From contig NZ_CP059997.1 in the NCBI RefSeq assembly GCF_018736145.1, positions 805,501 to 869,500 on the forward strand: a DNA stretch of 64,000 nt, given 5' to 3'. Both the position numbers and the translations under genes were made by a program. This document shows positions 45,089 to 53,870 of this stretch, one piece after another. How positions within the stretch are numbered: the first letter of the stretch is position 1; the number at the start of each line of letters is the position of its first letter. This DNA comes from Amycolatopsis sp. CA-230715 (GTDB taxonomy: Bacteria > Actinomycetota > Actinomycetes > Mycobacteriales > Pseudonocardiaceae). The notes under the pieces are model-generated. The model saw only the letters and a program-made list of their open reading frames with translations. It was not told where the DNA came from and ran no database searches.

Positions 45089-45592
45089 GTGACCGATGAG
45101 ACGCTGCTGCTCGATCTGCTGAACACCACGCCGGTCGTCGACGGGACGCCTCGCGACGACCTGGCTGACGCCTCAGCGGGCGCGCATTGGCTCTCCGAGC
45201 ACGGACAACCGGCCTCGGAGCGCGAATGGCGGGCGCTGCTCGTCGCGCGCTCGGCGCTCCAGGACGTTGTCCGCGGCGAAGGGGTCCCGGTCTCGCTCGC
45301 GCGTTTCGTCGACGGCGTGCGCTATCGCGCGTCGCTCGCCGACGACGGCGTTGAATGGACCCTGGACCTGCCTTCGGGACGGAGTGCCGCGGCACGCGCC
45401 GTGCTCGCGTGGGACGCGCTGCGGGTGTCGAGTCCAGGGCGCCTTCGCCCGTGCGCCAACCCGGATTGCCGGTTGTTCCTGATCGACCACAGCAAGCCGA
45501 ACCGCGCACGCTGGTGCTCGATGGCGGTGTGCGGCAACCGCATGAAGGCCCGCAGGCACTACCAGCGCAGCAAAGGCTCCACAGTGGACTAA
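45089..45592 (+). CDS. CGNR zinc-finger regulator
   Basis: A 167-residue protein of the ABATE/CGNR family, stress-linked putative transcription factors. The N-terminal ABATE-like domain starts LLLDLLNTTPVVDG. The C-terminal zinc finger is PCANPDCRLFLID, then WCSMAVCGNRMKARRHY, with all four Cys. It is divergent from the dehalogenase-like hydrolase and probably regulates it. Leaderless GTG start. The stop overlaps the SDR gene stop by four bases. Confidence 0.93.
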   Translation: MTDETLLLDLLNTTPVVDGTPRDDLADASAGAHWLSEHGQPASEREWRALLVARSALQDVVRGEGVPVSLARFVDGVRYRASLADDGVEWTLDLPSGRSAAARAVLAWDALRVSSPGRLRPCANPDCRLFLIDHSKPNRARWCSMAVCGNRMKARRHYQRSKGSTVD

Positions 45593-46353
45593 CGCAGGTG
45601 GGACGCGCCGTTGAGGTCGAGGATGGCACCGGAGGCCCAGGTCGCTTCCGGAGAGGCGAGATAGACGACCGCCGCGGCGATTTCCTCAGGTCGCCCGACG
45701 CGTCCGAACGGGCTCTGGCCGCGCAGGCTCACGCCCGTGTCTCCGTCGAGCCGGTCGGCGACCCGCTCGGTCTCGGTGAACCCCGGCGCCACCGAAGTCA
45801 CGGAAATCCCTTCCGGGGCAAGGGAAAGCGCCAGCGACTGGCCCAGCGCGTGCAGGGCAGCCTTGCTGGCGCCGTAGGCGGGATGATCCGCTTCACCGCG
45901 GAACGCGCCGCGGGAACCGACGTTCACGATCCGGCCCGCCGCCCCGCGCGCGACCATGTGCCGCGCCACGCAGTAGCTCAGATTCGCCGTACCGGCCACG
46001 TTGACGTCCAGGTTCTGCCGCCACGCCCGCTGCCAGTCCGCATAGGACACTTCGGTGACGCGATGCGCGTTCGCCGCCGAGGTCGCGACCCCGGCGTTGT
46101 TCACCAGCACGTCGACGCCGTCGAGCGAGGACTCCGCCTCGTCGGCGAGGCGGCGCGCGGCCTCCGGATCGGCGATGTCGGCGCCGAGCACCACGTGTCC
46201 GGTCCCGGGAAGCCCGGCGAGCACCGCCTCCGCCGCCGCCCGATCGGCGTGGAAGTGCACCGCGACCCGGTCACCGCGCGCCGCGAACGCCTCGGCGACG
46301 GCCTTGCCGATCCCCTTGGACGCCCCCGTGACCAGAACACCGCGAGTCCTCAT
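45589..46353 (-). CDS. Short-chain dehydrogenase/reductase (SDR)
   Basis: A 254-residue NAD(P)-dependent oxidoreductase. TGASKGIGKAVAEAF is the Rossmann glycine motif, NNAGVA the structural motif and YGASKAALH the catalytic YxxxK; PFGRVGRPEEIA is the C-terminal SDR signature. The substrate is unknown; it is FabG-like in overall form. It starts at ATG 46353, nine bases after the 35-residue protein gene, so it probably belongs to the transporter operon. Confidence 0.93.
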   Translation of the reverse strand: MRTRGVLVTGASKGIGKAVAEAFAARGDRVAVHFHADRAAAEAVLAGLPGTGHVVLGADIADPEAARRLADEAESSLDGVDVLVNNAGVATSAANAHRVTEVSYADWQRAWRQNLDVNVAGTANLSYCVARHMVARGAAGRIVNVGSRGAFRGEADHPAYGASKAALHALGQSLALSLAPEGISVTSVAPGFTETERVADRLDGDTGVSLRGQSPFGRVGRPEEIAAAVVYLASPEATWASGAILDLNGASHLR

Positions 46354-46362
46354 GCGCGCCCC

Positions 46363-46470
46363 TCATCCGCCGAACAGTTGCACCACCTTGAGCACCAGCT
46401 CGTACACACCGTAGGCGAACGGGATTCCGACCCACAGCCAGGCCACGATCATCAGCGCTCGACGGTTCAC
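46363..46470 (-). CDS. 35-residue MFS transporter small subunit
   Basis: A short open frame starting GTG 46470: VNRRALMIVAWLWVGIPFAY, then GVYELVLKVVQLFGG. One membrane helix with a basic cytoplasmic N-terminus. The start overlaps the stop of the oxalate/formate-type transporter (GTGA), so it is translationally coupled. Small single-helix proteins at exactly this place are known next to OFA-type MFS genes in actinobacteria; I take it as an accessory subunit. Confidence 0.75.
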   Translation of the reverse strand: MNRRALMIVAWLWVGIPFAYGVYELVLKVVQLFGG

Positions 46471-47816
46471 GACGCCTCCTGTGTCCGGACGGCCGCCTGC
46501 GCACGCGGCTCGTGGTACTTCGGGTTGACCGGGCGGACCAGCTCGTTCGCCACGAAACCCGCCACCAGCAGGCAGATCATGATGACGAACGAAGTGCCGT
46601 AGAGATCGGGGCCCTGCTTGCCCGCGCGCTTCCCGCTGTCCGCGATCGCGTTCACGATCAGCGGCCCCAGCACACCCGCCGCCGACCACGCGGTGAGCAG
46701 CCTGCCGTGGATGGCGCCGACCTGGTAGGTGCCGAACAGGTCCTTCAGGTACGCGGGCACGGTCGAGAACCCGCCACCGTAGAACGACAGGATCACCCCG
46801 GCGCAGAGCACGAACAGCACCTTCGAGGAGTTCGTGGTCAGCGCGATCACCAGGTACAGCAGCGCGCCGACGCCGAGGTAGACGCGGTAGATGTTCTTGC
46901 GCCCGATCAGGTCCGATGTGGACGACCAGACGAACCGGCCGAGCATGTTGGTCAGCGACAGCAGCGCCACGAACCCGCCCGCCGCCGCTGCCGCGATCGG
47001 GGTCGGGGTCTGCTTGAAGAAGTCGGTGATCATCGGCGACGCCTTCTCCAGGATGCCGATGCCCGCCGTGACGTTGAAGCACAGCACCACCCACAACAGC
47101 CAGAACTGCGGTGTCTTGATCGCGTTCGCCGCGGACACGTCGGCACGGGAGATCATCGCCTTGCCGTGGTCGACCGGCTCCCAGCCCTCGGGCTTCCACC
47201 CCGGCTCGGGCACCCGGATCAGCAGCACGCCGAGGCTCATGAAGATCGCGTACACCACGCCGTGAACCAAGAAGGCCGCCGCGATGCCACCGGTCCCGGT
47301 GCCGAACGACGCCAGCATCTGCGACGACCACGGCGTCGCGATGAGCGCGCCGCCGCCGAACCCCATGATCGCGATGCCGGTGGCCATGCCAGGCCGGTCG
47401 GGGAACCACTTGATCAGGGTGGACACCGGCGAGATGTAACCGATCCCGAGCCCGATGCCGCCGACGAAGCCGTACCCGAACACCACGAGCCAGTACTGCG
47501 ACGTGGCCACGCCGAGCGCGGAAATCAAGAATCCGGCGGAGAAGCAGGTCGCCGACACGAACATCGCCCAGCGCGGGCCGTTGCGCTCGACCAGTGTCCC
47601 GCCGAAGGCCGCAGACAGGCCGAGCATCACGATGCCGAGCTGGAACGGGAGCGCGCTCTGCGTCCCGGACAGGTGCAGCGCCTTCTCGAGCGCGGGTTTG
47701 AACACGCTCCACGCGTAGGCCTGCCCGATCGACAGGTGCACCGCGAGCGCGGCAGGCGGGACCAGCCACCGGCTCCAGTTCGCCGGTGCGGGGGTCTTCA
47801 GGAAGCTCGCGGTCAT
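46467..47816 (-). CDS. OFA-family MFS transporter (oxalate/formate antiporter-like)
   Basis: A 449-residue, 12-helix permease of the oxalate:formate antiporter family. SIGQAYAWSVFKPALEKAL, FPDRPGMATGIAIMGFGGGA and SFYGGGFSTVPAYLKDLFGT are typical. ATG 47816 follows GGAGGAGGC. The nearby FdhF-like enzyme and FdhD favour formate or oxalate as substrate, but many family members carry other carboxylates. Operon with the 35-residue protein and SDR; divergent from fdhD. Confidence 0.9.
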   Translation of the reverse strand: MTASFLKTPAPANWSRWLVPPAALAVHLSIGQAYAWSVFKPALEKALHLSGTQSALPFQLGIVMLGLSAAFGGTLVERNGPRWAMFVSATCFSAGFLISALGVATSQYWLVVFGYGFVGGIGLGIGYISPVSTLIKWFPDRPGMATGIAIMGFGGGALIATPWSSQMLASFGTGTGGIAAAFLVHGVVYAIFMSLGVLLIRVPEPGWKPEGWEPVDHGKAMISRADVSAANAIKTPQFWLLWVVLCFNVTAGIGILEKASPMITDFFKQTPTPIAAAAAGGFVALLSLTNMLGRFVWSSTSDLIGRKNIYRVYLGVGALLYLVIALTTNSSKVLFVLCAGVILSFYGGGFSTVPAYLKDLFGTYQVGAIHGRLLTAWSAAGVLGPLIVNAIADSGKRAGKQGPDLYGTSFVIMICLLVAGFVANELVRPVNPKYHEPRAQAAVRTQEAS

Positions 47817-47904
47817 CGGGCGCCTCCTCCAGGTGCGGGTCCGCAATGTATTACTTGATCGTGTCGGGAAGCAAAACGAGGGTGGTACTCGGTAGGGTGG
47901 AGGT

Positions 47905-48729
47905 ATGGGCCGTCTGACTGTCCGGCGCCCGGTGCGCAAGCTCACCACCGGCGGCGATCGCCGTCGCGCCGACACGCTGGCCGCCGAGGAACCGATGGAG
48001 ATCAGGGTCGGCGGCAAGGCGCTCGCGGTCACCATGCGCACCCCCGGCCACGACGTCGAACTCGCGCACGGGTTCCTGCTTTCCGAAGGCGTCATCGGCG
48101 CCCGCGAGGACGTGCTGACAGCCCGCTACTGCGACGGCGTCGACGAGGCGGGCCGCAACACCTACAACGTCCTCGACCTCGCGTTGTCCGACGGCGTACC
48201 GCCACCCGAGACCGGCGTGGAGCGCAACTTCTACACCACGTCGTCGTGCGGCGTATGCGGAAAGGCCGCGCTCGACGCGGTGCGCCTGAAGACCCGGTTC
48301 TCCCCCGCTTCGTCTCCGTTCACCATCTCGGCGGACGTGCTCGGCGATCTTCCCGACGCGTTGCGGGCGCGGCAGAAGGTTTTCGCGCAGACGGGTGGGC
48401 TCCATGCCGCTGGGCTGTTCGATTCCGGGGGCGAGTTGCTCGTTGTTCGGGAGGACATTGGGCGGCACAACGCTGTGGACAAGGTGCTGGGGTGGGCTCT
48501 TCTCGAAGGGCGTATCCCACTTGGCGGGGTTGGGCTTCTGGTTTCGGGGCGGGCTTCGTTTGAGCTGGTTCAGAAGGCGGCCATGGCGGGGATTCCGTTG
48601 CTTGCAGCCGTTTCTGCGCCCTCTTCGTTGGCTGCGGAGTTGGCTGAGGAGAACGGGATGACTCTGGTGGGGTTTTTGCGGGGGGAATCCATGAATCTTT
48701 ATACGGGGGATTCTCGGGTTTTGACTTGA
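47905..48729 (+). CDS. fdhD: FdhD sulfurtransferase for formate dehydrogenase
   Basis: A 274-residue FdhD that passes sulfur from a cysteine desulfurase to the molybdenum cofactor of formate dehydrogenase. The two essential Cys are in SSCGVCGK; ELAHGFLLSEGV and VREDIGRHNAVDKVLG are family motifs. ATG 47905 lies six bases after TAGGGT with GGAGGT between. From about 48380 the codon choice changes from C-ending to G- and T-ending codons (GTT, CTT, TTT, GGG), continuing into the downstream lower-GC patch. Confidence 0.95.
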   Translation: MGRLTVRRPVRKLTTGGDRRRADTLAAEEPMEIRVGGKALAVTMRTPGHDVELAHGFLLSEGVIGAREDVLTARYCDGVDEAGRNTYNVLDLALSDGVPPPETGVERNFYTTSSCGVCGKAALDAVRLKTRFSPASSPFTISADVLGDLPDALRARQKVFAQTGGLHAAGLFDSGGELLVVREDIGRHNAVDKVLGWALLEGRIPLGGVGLLVSGRASFELVQKAAMAGIPLLAAVSAPSSLAAELAEENGMTLVGFLRGESMNLYTGDSRVLT

Positions 48730-48786
48730 TTCTTGTTCGGGGTTTTCGGGTTCCACGGTGAGAGTTTCAAGCACGCCTGCGGCGCG

Positions 48787-48851
48787 CCGTGAGGAACGAT
48801 TGCTCCACGGTGCGGGTTGCGTCGTTGGTCACCAGCAATCGTTCCTCACGG
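48787..48851. repeat. 18-bp perfect inverted repeat between fdhD and the HNH gene
   Basis: Arms CCGTGAGGAACGATTGCT (48787-48804) and AGCAATCGTTCCTCACGG (48834-48851) enclose a 29-base loop. No T-tract follows on either strand. It lies in a 285-base, lower-GC gap between fdhD and the HNH nuclease gene with no other supported feature. It may be a dispersed repeat, a terminator or a nuclease target. Confidence 0.75.
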
Positions 48852-49002
48852 AACGAAAAACCATTGGCCACCTTGAGGTAGCGTCCCCGGCGCACTGACG
48901 GTCCCGTTTGTTGTTTGTCTTCTTTGCCGTCGTGGGCGCGTTGTGGCAGGTAGTCATCTTTTGAGTACACGATCGAGTGACGCAGGCTTCTTTGCTGGTC
49001 GG

Positions 49003-49014
49003 TAAAATTGATTT
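49003..49014 (+). promoter_or_regulatory. Leaderless promoter of the HNH gene
   Basis: TAAAAT (49003-49008) matches five of six bases of the -10 consensus and ends six bases before ATG 49015. No good ribosome site precedes the ATG. Confidence 0.5.
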
Positions 49015-50124
49015 ATGAGCACTAAATCTGATTCTGTTCAGCGGCGGGTTGCGATTATTCGGTATCAGCAGGCGATGTTGCTGCGGGATATCGCCGATAT
49101 GGAGCAGGAGTCGTCGCGAAGATCGACCGTGGGGCAGGTGGCGTTGCTGTGTTCCTTGACTCAGAACTCGGCGGAGCGGAAGGCGGCGCTCGCTGACGCG
49201 TTGACCTCATACTTACCGGAGACGTTGGCGGCGATGGAGAACGGGCTCATTGACGAGTATGCGGCCTCGCGGGTGTTTGAAGCTACCGCGTGTGCCTCTC
49301 GGGAAGTGGCGTCCGAAGTGGACGCTCGACTGGTCGGGAAGTTCTCGAACCGCAACGCACCCGCACTGCGGCGGATGGTCAACTCGCTGCTGATGCGGAT
49401 CGACCCCGAAGGCTACGAGCGGCGACGCAAAGCCAAGGCGGCGGCCCGCAGGCTCGAAATCCGGCACGGGGATCACGGGGCGTCGACCCTGTTCGCCGAG
49501 CTGCCCTCCGACCGCGCACAGGCCCTCTACGCGGCCTGTGACCAAGAGGCACTGGAGAAAAAGCGGCAAGGCGACAAGCGCACCATGGATCAACTCAGGC
49601 TCGATGCCCTGGTCGAACGGTGCCTGGGTGGCGGCTGTGGAGGTAGGCCGAAAGCGCAGATCTTCCTGCACATCGATATGCCCACCCTGATGGGGCTGCG
49701 CAACAATCCCGCCGAACTCGTCGGGTGCGGCGAGATCTCACCGGAGTTGGCTCGCGAGATCGCCTTCGACGCCAACTCCGTCTGGAACCGCATCGTCGAC
49801 GAACCCATGTCCAAGCTTCCCGTCGACCTCGGTCGGAAAAACTACCGGCCATCCAAGCGCATGCGGAAGTACCTTCAGGTCACGCACCGGACCTGCAGCA
49901 TGCCCGGCTGCAACCGGCCCGCCCAGTACACCGACCTCGACCACGCGACAGCCTGGAAAGACGGCGGCCGCACCGACAAAGTGAACCTCCGGCCGTTGTG
50001 CCGGATCCATCACAAGCTACGCGAAGAACCCGGCTGGGAATTCACCACCGACCACAATGGACAACTCACCGTCACTACACCCGACGGGGACAGCTACACC
50101 GAAAAGCCGACCGGGTTCGTCTGA
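49015..50124 (+). CDS. HNH endonuclease of the DUF222/13E12 repeat family
   Basis: A 369-residue protein: an N-terminal DUF222 (13E12) helical domain, about 1-290, and a C-terminal HNH nuclease with CSMPGCNRPAQYTDLDH, WKDGGRTDKVNLRPLC and RIHHKLR. This is the REP13E12-type family, numerous and dispersed in actinobacterial genomes and suspected to be selfish or phage-linked. The first 60 codons are visibly lower in GC than the neighbours, suggesting acquisition. A long perfect inverted repeat lies 160 bases upstream. Confidence 0.9.
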   Translation: MSTKSDSVQRRVAIIRYQQAMLLRDIADMEQESSRRSTVGQVALLCSLTQNSAERKAALADALTSYLPETLAAMENGLIDEYAASRVFEATACASREVASEVDARLVGKFSNRNAPALRRMVNSLLMRIDPEGYERRRKAKAAARRLEIRHGDHGASTLFAELPSDRAQALYAACDQEALEKKRQGDKRTMDQLRLDALVERCLGGGCGGRPKAQIFLHIDMPTLMGLRNNPAELVGCGEISPELAREIAFDANSVWNRIVDEPMSKLPVDLGRKNYRPSKRMRKYLQVTHRTCSMPGCNRPAQYTDLDHATAWKDGGRTDKVNLRPLCRIHHKLREEPGWEFTTDHNGQLTVTTPDGDSYTEKPTGFV

Positions 50125-50128
50125 GCGG

Positions 50129-51571
50129 TCAGGCGGGGGCCCAGTTTCCGTGGAAGCCGTTCGGTACGCGGTCGGGCAGGTGGACGGCGGCGACCGTGTC
50201 CAGTGTTCGCGCGTCCAGGACGGTCAGGTCGCTGCGTTCGGTGGCGTGGTCGTACACGAATCCCAGCAGCACGCCGTCGTCCTCGGCGGCTGCCGCGTCC
50301 CGTGGCACGAACACGAACTCTCCTGCGGCGTGGCCGGGGCCGAAGTCGCGGATTTCGGTGGTGTCGCGGGAAAAGTCGTGCTTCAGGACCGCGCTTCCCG
50401 GGTCAGCGCCGCCGCCGGAGGCCGCGGCGTAACCGTACCGGTGGCGGCGGCCGGTGAGGCGTTCGTCGACCCGGGGGAATTCCTGGGGGCGGTCGTCCAG
50501 GCGTTCCTCCCGCACCTTTCCGGCGAGCAGGTCGATCGTCCAGCGGTCGAGGGTCGGGGTGCCTTCGCGAGGGCCGTGCGGATCCGTCGCGAACATCTTC
50601 GGGTGCCGCACCACGTCCAACACCACGGTGTCGCCGTCGTCGTGGGCGTTCATCGGGTGGAACACGTAGCACGGTTCGACGTCGAACCAGCGGACATCGG
50701 CGTTGCCGCCTTCGCGGGGCATCACACCGACCCGCGCCGGGTACTTCGGATTCCACTGGTAGGGCATCGATCCGTTGGAGCGCATCCGGCGCGCGAGAGC
50801 GGCGGTGATCGGATCCGGCACGCGCACCCTGCCCACGACAGCGGCCGTCACGAGCCGCGCGGGCAGGCTCAGCCACCGCGGCACCGACACCGAAACCGCT
50901 TGGCGCGGATCGAAAGTGACCGGCAGATCGTAGAACACCACGTACTTCTCGGTGAGCGAGAAATCGTGCATCATCGGCGAACCGGTGACCTCGATGTCGA
51001 CCGTGCGACGCGCGCGACCGTCCACATCGAGCACCGAGTACTGCACGCGGTTACCCCTGCTGAACGAGTACGAAACCGCGTGCAGCTCACCGGTTTCCGG
51101 ATCCCGCTTGGGATGCGCCGTGTAGCCACCGTGCAGGGTGCCGTCGAAATCGCACGCGCCGACCGTGTCGAGTTCCTCGGTGAGTTCGTAGTTGGCGATA
51201 CCCGCCTCGATCAGGGCGAGCGTTTTTCCCGCGTGCACAAGCACATTCGTGTTCGCGCCGAGCGAGGGGGCACCCGCGGACGGCGGCACCGACATCGGCG
51301 GCTCACCGAACCGGCGGCGCAGGCTCGGGGTCCGCACCCACCGGTTGCGGTACCACTCCGCACGGCCGTCGCGGAGCCGGACGCCGTGCACCATCCCGTC
51401 ACCGGCGAAGAGATGGTAGGTCGCCGGGTCGATCTCCGCGACCGGGTTCGGCCCGTTCCGCAGATAGCGCCCGTCGAGGAACTCGGGCAGCGCGCCGGTC
51501 ACCTCCAGCTCGGTGACCGTGTGCTCGTGCGACACCGGCGCGAAGGTGCCTTCCAGATACCTGTTGCCCAT
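50129..51571 (-). CDS. Carotenoid cleavage/lignostilbene dioxygenase family enzyme
   Basis: A 480-residue seven-bladed propeller non-haem iron oxygenase. Iron-ligand histidines are in GGYTAHPK, SPMMHDFSLT, CYVFHPMNAHDD and PNGFHGNW, and GRYLRNGPNP is the family start. It splits a conjugated double bond of a carotenoid or stilbene; the substrate is unknown. ATG 51571 has the ribosome site GGTAGGGCGG; an upstream in-frame start at 51613 would run into the operator pair. Divergent from a TetR gene with two operators between. Confidence 0.93.
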   Translation of the reverse strand: MGNRYLEGTFAPVSHEHTVTELEVTGALPEFLDGRYLRNGPNPVAEIDPATYHLFAGDGMVHGVRLRDGRAEWYRNRWVRTPSLRRRFGEPPMSVPPSAGAPSLGANTNVLVHAGKTLALIEAGIANYELTEELDTVGACDFDGTLHGGYTAHPKRDPETGELHAVSYSFSRGNRVQYSVLDVDGRARRTVDIEVTGSPMMHDFSLTEKYVVFYDLPVTFDPRQAVSVSVPRWLSLPARLVTAAVVGRVRVPDPITAALARRMRSNGSMPYQWNPKYPARVGVMPREGGNADVRWFDVEPCYVFHPMNAHDDGDTVVLDVVRHPKMFATDPHGPREGTPTLDRWTIDLLAGKVREERLDDRPQEFPRVDERLTGRRHRYGYAAASGGGADPGSAVLKHDFSRDTTEIRDFGPGHAAGEFVFVPRDAAAAEDDGVLLGFVYDHATERSDLTVLDARTLDTVAAVHLPDRVPNGFHGNWAPA

Positions 51572-51593
51572 GATGATCGCCGCCCTACCTGGA

Positions 51594-51628
51594 ATAACGT
51601 TGTTATAGCTCATCTATAACATGGTTAT
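51594..51628. promoter_or_regulatory. Twin operators between dioxygenase and tetR genes
   Basis: ATAAC-GTT-GTTAT (51594-51606) and ATAAC-ATG-GTTAT (51616-51628) are two perfect 13-bp palindromes with identical arms. Their centres are 22 bases apart, two helical turns, so two dimers would sit on one face of the DNA. Confidence 0.8.
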
Positions 51629-51643
51629 GGAATACTGGCAACC

Positions 51644-52300
51644 ATGAGCGCCCCCAAGGCGCGGCTGATCGAGGCCGCCATCCGACTGATCGCCGACGGC
51701 GGTCCCCAGGCACTGCAGGCGCGCAAGCTGGCGGCCGAAGTCGGCAGCTCGACGATGACCGTGTACACCCATTTCGGCGGCATGCCCGGCCTCGTCGACG
51801 AGCTGGCGCGCGAGGGGTTTCGCCGCCTCGACGCCAACCTCGCCGCGCTCGGCGAAACCGAAGACCCGGTAGCGGACATCGCGGCGCTTGGCATGGCCTA
51901 CCGGCGCACCGCGATCGAGAACCCGACCCTGTACGCCGTCGCGTTCGGACAGATCACCTTCCCGGCGACCACGAGCACGAAGGCCCCGGCGGCGGGAGCG
52001 GACGAGGCGATCGCCTCGTTCGAGCACCTCCTTTCCGCGACGCGGCGCGCCATCGACGCCGGGCGCTTCCGGCGCGGCCCCGCGCACACCGCGGCCGCGC
52101 AGCTCTGGAGCGCGCTGCACGGCTACGTCACGATCGAATCTTCGGGATTCTTCGGCGACCAGGGCATCGAAGAGGTGCTCGCGCATTTGGCGGTGACGCT
52201 CGCCGTCGGACTCGGCGATACGGTCGAAGCGGCCGAACGATCGGTGCGGGCCATTCGCCTGAATGCCTTGCCCGGCACACCCCCGACCGTGGTTCGATGA
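51644..52300 (+). CDS. TetR-family regulator of the dioxygenase gene
   Basis: A 218-residue repressor. The HTH reads LIEAAIRLIADGG, QARKLAAEVGSSTMTVYTHF, and the C-terminal half is a TetR_C-like ligand domain. It is divergent from the carotenoid oxygenase gene and separated from it by two matching operators, so it probably represses both. The stop overlaps a possible ATG of the following hydrolase at 52297. Confidence 0.93.
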   Translation: MSAPKARLIEAAIRLIADGGPQALQARKLAAEVGSSTMTVYTHFGGMPGLVDELAREGFRRLDANLAALGETEDPVADIAALGMAYRRTAIENPTLYAVAFGQITFPATTSTKAPAAGADEAIASFEHLLSATRRAIDAGRFRRGPAHTAAAQLWSALHGYVTIESSGFFGDQGIEEVLAHLAVTLAVGLGDTVEAAERSVRAIRLNALPGTPPTVVR

Positions 52301-52332
52301 CCGAAGACGCACGAAACCTCGGGGGTACGACC

Positions 52333-53841
52333 ATGCGCAAACTGATTGTCGCGGCGTTCTGCGCACTGCTGGTGGCGGCGGTGCCCGCGGTGGCGACGGC
52401 CGCGCCGGATGCGCCCGGTGGCGCGGCCGGAGTGGACGTCCCGCGGCTCGACTGGGCCGACTGCGGCGACGGGGTCCAGTGCGCGACCGCCGTCGTGCCG
52501 CTCGACTACCGGCGCCCGCACGGGCCCACGATCGCGCTGGCGGCCTACCGGGTGCCCGCCGCCGATCCCGCGCACCGGATCGGCTCGCTGTTCATCAACC
52601 CCGGCGGTCCCGGCGGCACCACCAAGAAGCTCGTCCGCTCGTACGGCCACACCGGCCCGCTCGAACTGCGGCAGCGGTTCGACATCGTCAGCTTCGACCC
52701 GCGCGGCGTCGGCGAAAGCTCCGCGATCACCTGCCGGACGCCGCAGGAGTACCGCGACGCCTGGGACGGTGCGACCGCTCGCCCCGCACCCGGCGGCTAC
52801 GACCGGGCGGTCGCCGGCGCCGAGGACTTCGACGAATCCTGCTACGCGCGATCGGGCAAGATCCTGCCCCATACGGGCGCGGAGAACTTCGCCCGCGATC
52901 TCGACGTCCTCCGCGCGGCCGTCGGCGACCAGAAGGTGAGCTACCTCGGGATCTCCTACGGCACGTTCCTCGGCACGGTGTACGCGAACCTCTTCCCGCG
53001 CCACATCCGCGTGCTCTCGCTCGACGGCGCCTACGATCCCGAGTCCTACGCCAACCGCCCGTACGACTACGACCGCGGCCAGTACCGCGCGCTCGACGCC
53101 GGGCTGTCCCGGTTCTTCGACTGGTGCGCCGGCGCACCGGCCGCCTGCGGATTCGGCGACGGCCACCCGGTCGCCAGTTTCCTGTCCCTGCAACGAGAAC
53201 TGGACCGGAACCCGGTCCGCGATCAGCAGGGCGCGTTCGTCGCGAACGCCGCCACGATGGCCGTCGAGCTGTCGTTCGCGGTGAACCGGGGCAAGAAGAA
53301 CTGGCCGAAACTCGGCACGGACCTGAAGGCAGCGCAAGGACGCGGCGGCCCGCTGCTGGCGCCGTTCGAGGACTCCACCGTGGCCATGCTCAACGCGAAC
53401 ACCGCCGTCGAATGCGCGGACCGCGTGTTCCCCGGCGGGCTTCGCCCGCTGCGGGCGAAGCTCGCGGCGAACGTCCGAAGGGGACCGTTGCTCGGACCGG
53501 CGCTCGGATACGGCCCGCCGAGCTACGACCACTCGCACGCCACGGCGTGTACGCAGTGGCAGGCGCCCCGGCTGAGCAGGTACGCGGGCCCGTGGAACGC
53601 GGCGGGGTCCCCGCCCATCCTGGTCACCGGCACGGTCGGCGATCCGGACACGCCGTTCGAGGACGCGGTCACGCTTTCGCGGACGTTCGACAACGCCCGC
53701 CTGCTCGTCTTCGCCGGTGAAGGGCATTCGGCCATGCGTCGCAGCGCGTGCGCGACCGAACACGAGGTGCGCTACCTGGTGGACAAGGCGCTCCCGCCGA
53801 AGGGAACGGTGTGCGCTGACGAACCGCAACCGACCGGGTGA
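52333..53841 (+). CDS. Secreted alpha/beta hydrolase, tripeptidyl aminopeptidase (TAP) type
   Basis: A 502-residue exported hydrolase of the Streptomyces SlpD/TAP family. The signal peptide is KLIVAAFCALLVAAVPAV with cleavage near ATAAP. NPGGPGG is the oxyanion loop, YLGISYGTFLG the Ser elbow and AGEGHSAMRRS the His region, with a C-terminal TAP-like domain. Such enzymes trim peptides outside the cell. ATG 52333 is chosen because the signal peptide begins there; ATG 52297 is in frame. First of three exported hydrolase genes on this strand. Confidence 0.9.
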   Translation: MRKLIVAAFCALLVAAVPAVATAAPDAPGGAAGVDVPRLDWADCGDGVQCATAVVPLDYRRPHGPTIALAAYRVPAADPAHRIGSLFINPGGPGGTTKKLVRSYGHTGPLELRQRFDIVSFDPRGVGESSAITCRTPQEYRDAWDGATARPAPGGYDRAVAGAEDFDESCYARSGKILPHTGAENFARDLDVLRAAVGDQKVSYLGISYGTFLGTVYANLFPRHIRVLSLDGAYDPESYANRPYDYDRGQYRALDAGLSRFFDWCAGAPAACGFGDGHPVASFLSLQRELDRNPVRDQQGAFVANAATMAVELSFAVNRGKKNWPKLGTDLKAAQGRGGPLLAPFEDSTVAMLNANTAVECADRVFPGGLRPLRAKLAANVRRGPLLGPALGYGPPSYDHSHATACTQWQAPRLSRYAGPWNAAGSPPILVTGTVGDPDTPFEDAVTLSRTFDNARLLVFAGEGHSAMRRSACATEHEVRYLVDKALPPKGTVCADEPQPTG

Positions 53842-53870
53842 CCGCAGTCACCAGGAGAAACACCACGGGT

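Noticed and set aside
48767..48970. 67-codon minus-strand frame across the long inverted repeat
   Set aside because: No ribosome site, no family resemblance, and half of it is the palindrome; more likely a by-product of the repeat.
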